This document shows positions 57,326-64,000 of a DNA stretch of 64,000 nt, piece by piece. The notes below the pieces were generated by a model that searched no databases, had not been told where the DNA came from, and saw nothing but the letters and a program-made list of their open reading frames with translations. The stretch lies in contig NZ_JAHKNG010000010.1 of NCBI RefSeq assembly GCF_018860165.1, forward strand, positions 47,087 through 111,086, read 5' to 3'. The DNA is from Paracoccus marinaquae (GTDB taxonomy: Bacteria > Pseudomonadota > Alphaproteobacteria > Rhodobacterales > Rhodobacteraceae). The position numbers were made by a program, and so were the translations under genes. Position 1 is the first letter of the stretch; each line of letters opens with the position of its first letter.

Positions 57326-58702
57326 ATGCGTTACGTCTCGACCCGGGGGCAGGCCCCGGTGCTGAATTTCGAACAGGCGATGCTGTCGGGGCTGGCGCGC
57401 GACGGTGGTCTGTATCTGCCCGAGACGGTGCCGGCCTTCTCGGGCCTCGATGATCTGGACGGGCTGCCCTATGCCGAGGTCGCCTTCCGCGTGATCCGCC
57501 CCTTCACCGGCGAGAGTTTTACCGATGCGGAACTGCGCGGCGCCATCGACCGCGCCTATGCCCGGATCGAACATGCCGCCAAGGCGCCGCTGGTGCAACT
57601 GGCCCCCGGCCATCACCTGCTGGAACTGTTCCACGGGCCGACGCTGGCCTTCAAGGATTTCGCCATGCAACTGATCGCCCAGTTGTTCGAGATCGCGCTG
57701 AAACGCTCGGGCCAGCGGATCACCATCGTCGGCGCTACCTCGGGCGACACGGGCAGCGCCGCGATCGAGGCCTTCCGCGGCATCGACAATGTAGATGTCT
57801 TCATCATGTTCCCGCATGGCCGGGTCAGCGAGGTCCAGCGCCGGCAGATGACCACGCCGGATGCCGCCAATGTCCATGCGCTGGCGGTCAGCGGGCATTT
57901 CGACGATTGCCAGGCGCGGCTGAAGGATCTGTTCAACGATCACGGCTTCCGCGATCAGGTCGGCCTGGCCGGCGTCAACAGCATCAACTGGGCGCGGGTA
58001 GTGGCGCAGATCGTCTATTACTTCACCGCCGCCGCCAGCCTCGGGATGCGCGAGATGGATTTCTGCGTGCCGACCGGCAATTTCGGCGACATCTTCGCCG
58101 GCAGCATTGCCCGCGCCATGGGCGCGCCGATCCGCCGCCTGATCGTTGCCACCAACCAGAACGATATCCTGCATCGCGCGCTTGGCAGCGGCGAATACCG
58201 GATCGGCACGGTCGAGCCCTCGATCAGCCCGTCGATGGATATTCAGGTCAGCTCGAATTTCGAGCGCGCGCTCTATTGGGCTTATGGCGGCGATGCCGCC
58301 GCGATCACGCAGCTGATGGACGAGCTGAAACAGGGCGGTTTCACCATCAGTCAGGGTGCGTTGCAGGCCCTGCGCGAGCAATACGTCTCGGGGCGGGTGG
58401 CCGAGGCGGAAACGCTGGCCATGATCCGCACCATCCGCGAGGAGACGGGCGAGGCTCTGTGCCCGCACAGCGCCGTCGGCGTGGCGGTGGCCCGGCAGCA
58501 TCTGGAACCCGGCGTGCCGATGGTGACGCTGGCCACCGCCCATCCGGCGAAATTCCCCGATGCCGTCGAACAGGCCATCGGGATCCGACCCGGCCTGCCG
58601 CCGCATATGGCCGGGCTGTTCGACCTGCCCGAACGGGTGACGCGGGTCGAGAACGACATTGCCGCACTGAAATCGCTGATCCTCGAACGGAGAACCCATT
58701 GA
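57326..58702 (+). CDS. thrC: Threonine synthase
   Basis: 458-residue PLP enzyme converting O-phosphohomoserine to threonine. Lys110 in PTLAFKDFAMQ binds PLP; GATSGDTGSAAIEAF holds the phosphate. The length and N-terminus (MRYVSTRGQAPVLNFEQAMLSGLARDGGLYLPE) match the proteobacterial/yeast type. GAAGGA precedes the ATG. Stop overlaps the following peptidase start (TTGA). Confidence 0.96.
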   Translation: MRYVSTRGQAPVLNFEQAMLSGLARDGGLYLPETVPAFSGLDDLDGLPYAEVAFRVIRPFTGESFTDAELRGAIDRAYARIEHAAKAPLVQLAPGHHLLELFHGPTLAFKDFAMQLIAQLFEIALKRSGQRITIVGATSGDTGSAAIEAFRGIDNVDVFIMFPHGRVSEVQRRQMTTPDAANVHALAVSGHFDDCQARLKDLFNDHGFRDQVGLAGVNSINWARVVAQIVYYFTAAASLGMREMDFCVPTGNFGDIFAGSIARAMGAPIRRLIVATNQNDILHRALGSGEYRIGTVEPSISPSMDIQVSSNFERALYWAYGGDAAAITQLMDELKQGGFTISQGALQALREQYVSGRVAEAETLAMIRTIREETGEALCPHSAVGVAVARQHLEPGVPMVTLATAHPAKFPDAVEQAIGIRPGLPPHMAGLFDLPERVTRVENDIAALKSLILERRTH

Positions 58703-59973
58703 CCACCGATCCCCATCTGCGCCTGACCACCCTGCCGAACGGGCTGCGCGTCGCCACGCGCAACATGCCGGGGCTGCATTCCGCAGCACTTGGTGTCTGG
58801 GTCAGTGCCGGCGGGCGGAATGAGCGGGTCGAGCAGAACGGCATCGCGCATTTCCTTGAACACATGGCCTTCAAGGGCACCGCGACCCGCAGCGCGCTGC
58901 AGATCGCCGAGGCGATCGAGGATGTCGGCGGCTTCATCAACGCCTATACCTCGCGCGATGCGACCGCCTATTATGTCCGGGTGCTGGAGGGCGATGTTGA
59001 TCTGGCCTTCGACGTGATCTCCGACATCGTGCTGAACCCGGTCTTCGACGAGCGCGAGATCGAGGTCGAGCGCGGCGTGATCCTGCAGGAGATCGGTCAG
59101 GCGCTGGACACGCCAGACGACATCATCTTCGACTGGCTGCAAGAGGCCGCCTATCCCGACCAGCCCATCGGCCGCACCATTCTCGGCCCGGCCGAACGGG
59201 TCAGCGGTTTCGGGCGCACCGATCTGGCCGGTTTCGTGGCCGAGAATTACGGCCCCGGCCAGATGATCGTGGCGGCGGCGGGCGCGGTCGATCACGACCG
59301 GATCCTGCGGCTGGCCGAGGCGGCCTTCGGCCATCTGGTGCCGATCCTGCAGCGCCCGCGCGAGGGCGCGGTCTGGCAGGGGCGCGAGATGCGGCGGGTG
59401 AAGAAGCTGGAACAGGCGCATTTCGCGCTGGCACTTGAGGGGCCGGGCTATCTGGCGCCCGATTTCTACCCGGCGCAGATCTTCTCGGCGGCTCTGGGGG
59501 GCGGCATGTCCTCGCGGCTGTTCCAGAAGATCCGCGAGGAACGCGGGCTCTGCTATACCATCTTCGCGCAATCGGGCTTTCACGACGATACCGGGATGAT
59601 GACCATCTATGCCGGCACCGGTAGCGAGGACATCGCCGATCTGGCCCATCTGACCATCGACGAGATCCGCCGCGCCACCGATGATCTGAGCGAGGCCGAG
59701 ATCGCGCGCGCCAAGGCGCAGCTGCGCGCCGGGTTGCTGATGGGGCTGGAAAGCCCGTCCTCGCAGGCCGAGCGGATCGCGCGCGTCCTGGCCATCTGGG
59801 GCCGGGTGATGGATCCGGCCGAGGTGGCCGAACGCATCGCCTCGGTCAGCCTCGCCGAGGTGCGCGCCCATGCCGAACGGCTGGTCGGTGGCGCCCGTCC
59901 GGCGCTGGCGCTGTATGGCCCGGTCAAGTCCGCGCCATCGCGCGAGGTCCTGGCCGAAAGGCTTGCCGCCTGA
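58699..59973 (+). CDS. M16 family zinc peptidase
   Basis: 424-residue inverzincin-type protease related to mitochondrial processing peptidase beta. HFLEH (His51, Glu54, His55) is the inverted zinc motif and ERGVILQEI supplies the distal Glu. LGGGMSSRLFQKIREERGLCY is the glycine-rich loop and C-terminal signature. The start is TTG overlapping the thrC stop (TTGA); no ATG lies near. A long upstream in-frame extension inside thrC is not coding. Confidence 0.92.
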   Translation: MTTDPHLRLTTLPNGLRVATRNMPGLHSAALGVWVSAGGRNERVEQNGIAHFLEHMAFKGTATRSALQIAEAIEDVGGFINAYTSRDATAYYVRVLEGDVDLAFDVISDIVLNPVFDEREIEVERGVILQEIGQALDTPDDIIFDWLQEAAYPDQPIGRTILGPAERVSGFGRTDLAGFVAENYGPGQMIVAAAGAVDHDRILRLAEAAFGHLVPILQRPREGAVWQGREMRRVKKLEQAHFALALEGPGYLAPDFYPAQIFSAALGGGMSSRLFQKIREERGLCYTIFAQSGFHDDTGMMTIYAGTGSEDIADLAHLTIDEIRRATDDLSEAEIARAKAQLRAGLLMGLESPSSQAERIARVLAIWGRVMDPAEVAERIASVSLAEVRAHAERLVGGARPALALYGPVKSAPSREVLAERLAA

Positions 59974-60554
59974 TGTTCTCGCGGCGGCGTGCGGTCCGGC
60001 TGGAGACCGAGCGGATCGTGCTGCGGCTGCCGGCGCATTCGGATTTCTCCGCCTGGACGGCGCTGCGGGTCGAAAGCCGGGACTTCCTGACCCCGTGGGA
60101 GCCGGTTTGGGCGCCCGATCACCTGTCCCGCAAGAGCTTTACCAACCGCGTCTACTGGGCCGCCCGCGCCAGCAAGGGCGGCACCGCGCTGCCGCTGTTC
60201 CTGCTGCGCCGCGACGGGGTCCTGCTGGGCGCGATCACGCTGGACAATATCCGCCGCGGCCCGGCCCAGACCGGCACCATCGGCTACTGGATCGGCCAGC
60301 CCTTCGCCCGCCAAGGCTATATGCGCGAGGCGATCGGCGCACTGGTGCATCACGCCTTCTCCACGCTGGATCTGTCGCGTGTCGAGGCCGCCTGCCTGCC
60401 CGAGAACGCGGCTTCGCGCGGGGTGCTGGAACGTTCGGGCTTCAAGTATGAGGGCGTGGCGCAAAGCTATCTGCAGATCAGCGGGCGCTGGCGCAACCAC
60501 GTTCTTTACGCCAATCTGCGCAGCGACAGGCGGGGGCGCAGCGAGGCCCGCTGA
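59973..60554 (+). CDS. rimJ: GNAT acetyltransferase, RimJ/RimL-like
   Basis: 193-residue acetyl-CoA-dependent N-acyltransferase. LETERIVLRLPAHSDFSAW is the typical start, ARQGYMREAIGALVHHAF is the acetyl-CoA loop, and AACLPENAASRGVLERSGFKYEG is motif B. It resembles RimJ, which acetylates ribosomal protein S5, but related enzymes act on other substrates. ATG overlaps the peptidase stop (TGATG). Confidence 0.85.
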   Translation: MFSRRRAVRLETERIVLRLPAHSDFSAWTALRVESRDFLTPWEPVWAPDHLSRKSFTNRVYWAARASKGGTALPLFLLRRDGVLLGAITLDNIRRGPAQTGTIGYWIGQPFARQGYMREAIGALVHHAFSTLDLSRVEAACLPENAASRGVLERSGFKYEGVAQSYLQISGRWRNHVLYANLRSDRRGRSEAR

Positions 60555-60578
60555 AGGCGGTTTCGCGTCCCGCGACGG

Positions 60579-60626
60579 CCGGGGGCGCCGCCCCCGGACC
60601 CCCGAGGTATTTGGAAAGAGGGCGAG
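60579..60626. repeat. GC-rich intergenic repeat, copy 1
   Basis: An 8-bp hairpin CCGGGGGC-GCC-GCCCCCGG (60579-60597) is followed by ACCCCCGAGGTATTTGG and a purine run GGAAAGAGGGCGAGGG that reaches the ATG at 60630. The second half matches, in opposite orientation, the element at 63781-63818. From memory such elements are frequent between Rhodobacterales genes. Confidence 0.5.
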
Positions 60627-60629
60627 GGC

Positions 60630-62033
60630 ATGGCGTTGAATCCGGCGGATGAGCGGCTGGCGGCGAGGCTGCCCGGGGGGGTGCTGCGCGAGATCGCACC
60701 GGCCTATCTGGAAGAACCACGGGGCCGGTTCTTCGGCAAGGCGGGGCTGGTGGCCGCCCCGCGCGATGTCGAAGAGGTCGCTGCGGTGGTGCGCGCCTGT
60801 GCCGAGGCGCGGGTGGCGATCGTGCCGCGCGGCGGCGGCACCGGGCTGGTCGGCGGGCAGGTGATGCCCGAGGGGCCCGCGCCCCTGGTTCTGTCGCTGG
60901 AGCGGATGAGCGCGATCCGTGAGGTCTTTGCCGATGAGGGGGTGCTAGTCGCCGAGGCCGGTGCGACGCTGCAGCAGGTGCGCGAGGCGGCCGGCGGGGT
61001 GGGGCGGCAGTTTCCTCTGTCGCTGGCCTCGCAGGGCACAGCGCAGATCGGCGGCGTGCTGTCCACCAATGCCGGCGGGGTCAATGTGCTGCGTCACGGC
61101 AATGCGCGGGCCCTGTGTCTGGGGATCGAGGCGGTGCTGCCCACGGGCGAGGTGATGCGCGACCTCAGGCGCCTTCGGAAGGACAATACCGGCTATGACC
61201 TGCGTGACCTGCTGATCGGGGCCGAAGGAACCCTGGGCGTCATAACTGCGGCGGCCCTGACGCTGGCGCCGCTGCCGGCCGAGACCGGCGTGGCCATGCT
61301 GGTGGTGGAAAGCCCCCCGGCCGCCTTGGGTCTTCTGGCACTGGCGCAGGGCCGAATGGCGGGCGGGGTGACGGCGTTCGAGCTGATCGCCGGGCAAGGG
61401 CTGGAGTTTCTGGCCGAACATTTCCCGCAGATGCGGCAACCCTTCGATCCTTTGCCGGACTGGCTGGTTCTGGTCGAGGTCGGCCTGCCGGCCGGTCTGG
61501 GCGCGGGCGAGGCGCTTGAGGGGCTGTATCTGGCCGGTTCGGAAGCCGGGCTGATCAGCGACGGCGTGATCGCGCAGTCGGGTCAGCAGGCCGCCGGCCT
61601 CTGGGCGCTGCGCGAGCATATCCCGCTGGCCAACCGCGCCGTCGGTGCCATCGCCAGCCACGATATCAGCCTGCCGCTGTCCGAGCTTGCGGATTTCATC
61701 CGCGATGCGGGCGAGATGCTGGCCGGCGAGGGCGACATGCGCATCAACTGCTTCGGTCACCTGGGCGACGGCAACCTGCACTATAACCTGTTTCCGGCCC
61801 GTGGCAGGCGGCGCGAGGCCTATGAGGCGCAACGCCGTCATCTGTCCCGGAAGATCCACGAGATGGTCGTGATGCGCGGAGGCTCGTTCTCGGCCGAACA
61901 TGGCATCGGGCGCCTGAAGACCGGCGACCTGCAGCGTTGGGGGGATCCGGCGAAACTGGCCGCGATGCGCGCGATCAAGGCGGCGCTGGACCCGTCCGGC
62001 ATCATGAATCCCGGCGCGGTGTTGGCCCCATAG
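60630..62033 (+). CDS. FAD-linked 2-hydroxy acid dehydrogenase
   Basis: 467-residue flavoprotein of the vanillyl-alcohol-oxidase/GlcD family. FAD-binding PRGGGTGLVGGQ, SLASQGTAQIGGVLSTNAGG and LIGAEGTLGVIT are clear, with the C-terminal CFGHLGDGNLHYNLFP and AEHGIGRLK active-site blocks. Likely substrates are D-2-hydroxyglutarate or D-lactate; sequence does not decide. No Fe-S domain is fused. The start lies right after the intergenic repeat, whose GAGGG may act as ribosome site. Confidence 0.88.
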   Translation: MALNPADERLAARLPGGVLREIAPAYLEEPRGRFFGKAGLVAAPRDVEEVAAVVRACAEARVAIVPRGGGTGLVGGQVMPEGPAPLVLSLERMSAIREVFADEGVLVAEAGATLQQVREAAGGVGRQFPLSLASQGTAQIGGVLSTNAGGVNVLRHGNARALCLGIEAVLPTGEVMRDLRRLRKDNTGYDLRDLLIGAEGTLGVITAAALTLAPLPAETGVAMLVVESPPAALGLLALAQGRMAGGVTAFELIAGQGLEFLAEHFPQMRQPFDPLPDWLVLVEVGLPAGLGAGEALEGLYLAGSEAGLISDGVIAQSGQQAAGLWALREHIPLANRAVGAIASHDISLPLSELADFIRDAGEMLAGEGDMRINCFGHLGDGNLHYNLFPARGRRREAYEAQRRHLSRKIHEMVVMRGGSFSAEHGIGRLKTGDLQRWGDPAKLAAMRAIKAALDPSGIMNPGAVLAP

Positions 62034-62107
62034 GCATCCCGGCTGCTATTTTTCCTTAATATTCGGATGATATTGGGGCATGGTCGTCGAAGGAACGGGA
62101 GGAGATC

Positions 62108-63742
62108 ATGCGCCTGCGCTTCACCCGCGTGTCGGAACGCGCCCGGTATTATGAACGTTATCTGCCCTTTGTCATCGCCATCCTGATGATGCCGCTGGGA
62201 TATGCCCTGACCGGGCCGGCACCGGTCTTTGGGACCGTCGTCGCGCTGCTGGGGCTGGCCGGTACGCTGACCGGGATCTACGATCTGATCCAGACCCAGC
62301 ACGCATTGATGCGGAACTATCCGCTGTCCTCGCGGATGCGTTATCTGCTGGAGCATTTCCGCCCCGAGATCCGGCAGTATTTCGTCGAGGACGATCATGC
62401 CGAGACACCGTTCTCGCGCGAACAGCGTGCCGTGGTCTATCGCCGCTCGAAGGGGATCGAGGGCGTTCGCCCCTTCGGCACGCTGCATGATGTCTATAGC
62501 GACGGATATGAATGGCTGAATCATGCCCTGGCCACGACATCCCTCGACAGCCAGGATTTCCGCATCCGGATTGGCGGGCCGGATTGCACGCGCCCCTATG
62601 ACAGTTCTGTCGTGAACATTTCGGGGATGTCCTATGGCGCCCTGTCGCCCAACGCGATCGAGGCGCTGAACAGGGCCGCCAGGGCGGGCGGCTTTGCCCA
62701 TACCACCGGCGAGGGCTCGATCTCGCGCTATCACCGGATGGGGGGCGATCTGGTCTGGCAGATCGGCTCGGGCTATTTCGGCTGCCGTGACGTGAACGGC
62801 AAGTTCGATCCCGGCAGCTTTGCCGAAAACGCCGCCGATGATGCGGTGAAGATGATCGAGATCAAGCTGAGCCAGGGCGCCAAGCCCGGCCATGGCGGCA
62901 TTCTGCCCGGTCCGAAGGTGACCGAGGCCATCGCCGAGGCGCGCGGCGTGCCCGTGGGCGTGGCCTGCGTCAGCCCGTCCTCGCATTCGGCCTTTTCCAC
63001 CCCGCGCCAGTTGTGCGACTTCATTGCCCGGCTGCGCGACCTGGCGGGTGGCAAGCCGGTGGGCCTCAAGATGTGCGTGGGCCACCCATGGGAATGGTTC
63101 GCGCTCGCCAAGGCCTTTCATGCAACCGGAATTGCCCCCGATTTCATCGTCGTCGACGGCGGCGAGGGCGGCACCGGTGCCGCACCGGTCGAATTTGCCG
63201 ATCACAAGGGCGCGCCGCTGCGCGATGGGCTGATGCTGGTCCACAACACGCTGGTCGGGGTGGGATTGCGCGACCGGATCAAGCTGGTCGCCTCGGCCAA
63301 GATCATCACGGCTTTCGATATCTGCCGGATCTCGGCGCTCGGGGCGGATTCGGTGAACATGGCGCGCGGCTTCATGTTCGCGATCGGCTGTATTCAGGCG
63401 CAGTCCTGTCATACCGGCAAATGCCCGACCGGGATCACCACGCAGGACCCCGACCGCTATCGTGCGCTGGTGGTCCCCAACAAGGCCGAGCGCGCGGCGC
63501 GGTTTCACGCCGCCACCATGCATGCCCTGAAGGAGGCCTGCGAAAGCTCGGGCCTCGAGCATCCCGACCAGTTCACGCCGCATCACCTGATGATCCGCAC
63601 CAGCCCGCGCGAGGTGCGCTCGGCGGCCAGCCTCTATGACTGGCTGGCGCCCGGGGTGCTGCTCTCGGAAGCCTCGGCCCACCCGGCCTTCGCCAAATAC
63701 TGGGACCGGGCACAGATCGACAGCTTCGCCATGGCGGGCTGA
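62108..63742 (+). CDS. FMN-binding glutamate synthase family protein with membrane anchor
   Basis: 544-residue protein equal to the FMN/Fe-S core of GltB without amidotransferase or GXGXG domains. Two N-terminal hydrophobic segments (about 20-35 and 40-58) suggest membrane anchoring. VVDGGEGGTGAAP is the FMN-phosphate loop, GAKPGHGGILPGPKV and MSYGALSPNAIEALNRAA are substrate-channel motifs, and CIQAQSCHTGKCPTGI supplies three cysteines for a 3Fe-4S cluster. Strong GGAGGAG before ATG. The reaction is unknown; it cannot use glutamine itself, and complete gltBD is at the other end of the window. Confidence 0.9.
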   Translation: MRLRFTRVSERARYYERYLPFVIAILMMPLGYALTGPAPVFGTVVALLGLAGTLTGIYDLIQTQHALMRNYPLSSRMRYLLEHFRPEIRQYFVEDDHAETPFSREQRAVVYRRSKGIEGVRPFGTLHDVYSDGYEWLNHALATTSLDSQDFRIRIGGPDCTRPYDSSVVNISGMSYGALSPNAIEALNRAARAGGFAHTTGEGSISRYHRMGGDLVWQIGSGYFGCRDVNGKFDPGSFAENAADDAVKMIEIKLSQGAKPGHGGILPGPKVTEAIAEARGVPVGVACVSPSSHSAFSTPRQLCDFIARLRDLAGGKPVGLKMCVGHPWEWFALAKAFHATGIAPDFIVVDGGEGGTGAAPVEFADHKGAPLRDGLMLVHNTLVGVGLRDRIKLVASAKIITAFDICRISALGADSVNMARGFMFAIGCIQAQSCHTGKCPTGITTQDPDRYRALVVPNKAERAARFHAATMHALKEACESSGLEHPDQFTPHHLMIRTSPREVRSAASLYDWLAPGVLLSEASAHPAFAKYWDRAQIDSFAMAG

Positions 63743-63780
63743 GCCCGCGCCGCAGCGAACCGACTTTCCTCCCTGACCCG

Positions 63781-63836
63781 GCTTCTTCTTCATGAAAATA
63801 TCCCGGGGGGGTGCGGGGGGCTGGCCCTCTGACGGC
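63781..63836. repeat. GC-rich intergenic repeat, copy 2 (inverted)
   Basis: Read on the minus strand, a GC-rich imperfect hairpin region is followed by CACCCCCCCGGGATATTTT and CATGAAGAAGAAGC. It has the same order as copy 1 (GC hairpin, C run, GAG or GGG, TATTT, purine run). It lies 38 bp after the FMN-protein stop. Confidence 0.5.
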
Positions 63837-63901
63837 TCCCAAAAGGTTCGAGATCCGGCGAGAATCCGGGGCTTTGATTTTCCATGTATCGGATACAAAC
63901 C

Positions 63902-63918
63902 ACCGGCTTTCAGCCGGT
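63902..63918 (+). other. Small hairpin in the right-end intergenic region
   Basis: ACCGGCT-TTC-AGCCGGT is a 7-bp perfect hairpin followed 11 bases later by GTTTTT. It could be a weak terminator, but the T run is displaced. Apart from this, the repeat copy and the inverted repeat at the end, I see no gene in 63743-64000. Confidence 0.35.
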
Positions 63919-63944
63919 CCGCTTCAGCGTTTTTGTCGATGATC

Positions 63945-64000
63945 TCCTCTCCCGGATTTGAAGCCGCCAGAGGCGGTATGGCTTCAAATCCGGGAGAGGA
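63945..64000. repeat. Perfect 21-bp inverted repeat at the right edge
   Basis: Arms at 63945-63965 and 63980-64000 are exact reverse complements (left arm starts TCCTCTCCCGG, right arm ends CCGGGAGAGGA). The 14-base spacer allows a nested CCGCC/GGCGG hairpin (63964-63968 and 63972-63976). The right arm ends at the last base, so the repeat may continue beyond the window. Confidence 0.85.

Noticed and set aside
57907..58698. Long N-terminal extension of the M16 peptidase
   Set aside because: It lies inside thrC in another frame and encodes Arg/Gly-rich sequence. The peptidase homology begins at the TTG overlapping the thrC stop.

Overview
The window is GC-rich chromosomal DNA from an alphaproteobacterium of the order Rhodobacterales, most probably Paracoccus or a close relative. 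The best evidence is the cytochrome c oxidase subunit II gene at 53110-54012. Subtracting a 29-residue signal peptide places its CuA ligands at mature positions 181, 216, 218, 220, 224 and 227, the Paracoccus denitrificans numbering as I remember it. A Pha/Mrp-type antiporter, a leucine dehydrogenase with a branched-chain keto-acid dehydrogenase, a split tol-pal cluster and a ctaC-ctaB-ctaG-ctaE-surf1 cluster fit the same group. There are no rRNA genes, CRISPR arrays, intact insertion sequences or prophage genes. Nearly all of it is dense, translationally coupled housekeeping DNA with many ATGA, TGATG, GTGA and TTGA junctions.

Layout. 1-5.1 kb (minus): glutamate synthase operon gltD - unknown exported protein - gltB (gltB runs off the left edge), then a gene pair for an NDUFA9-like epimerase and UppP. 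5.37 kb: tRNA-Leu(CAG) with a clear promoter and terminator. 5.6-12.1 kb: leucine/valine catabolism (leucine dehydrogenase, E1alpha, E1beta, E2, E3) divergent from an Lrp/AsnC regulator. 12.2-17.5 kb (minus): a run of poorly known genes: a 54-residue membrane protein, a VWA/CoxE-like protein, DedA, an M48 peptidase, a membrane-anchored alpha/beta hydrolase and a cytochrome P450. 17.6-22.8 kb (plus): GMC oxidoreductase and dnaE. 22.8-28.8 kb (minus): phaAB-C-D-E-F-G cation/proton antiporter.

29-32 kb (plus): ruvC-ruvA-htpX-ruvB, with a membrane protease gene inside the Holliday-junction operon. 32.1-43.0 kb (minus): ybgC-tolQ-tolR-tolA-tolB-pal-cpoB-tilS-ftsH, a terminator, then chorismate mutase and folD. 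43-46.4 kb (minus): two uncharacterised proteins and succinyl-CoA:3-ketoacid CoA transferase, with a small unknown gene between its two subunit genes. 46.6-52.9 kb: tyrA (plus), then topA, dprA and tldD (minus). 53.1-60.6 kb (plus): ctaC, ctaB, a small membrane protein, ctaG, ctaE, surf1, thrC, an M16 peptidase and a GNAT acetyltransferase. 60.6-63.7 kb (plus): an FAD-linked dehydrogenase and an FMN-binding glutamate-synthase-like protein.

The least-explained signals are: a possible aromatic leader peptide ([16 protein letters not shown]) plus two hairpins in front of tyrA, the second covering its ribosome binding site; a P450/membrane-hydrolase gene pair; the small gene inside the CoA-transferase operon; palindromic operator candidates before gltD and lrp; two related GC-rich intergenic repeats at 60.58 and 63.78 kb; and a perfect 21-bp inverted repeat ending at the last base of the window.
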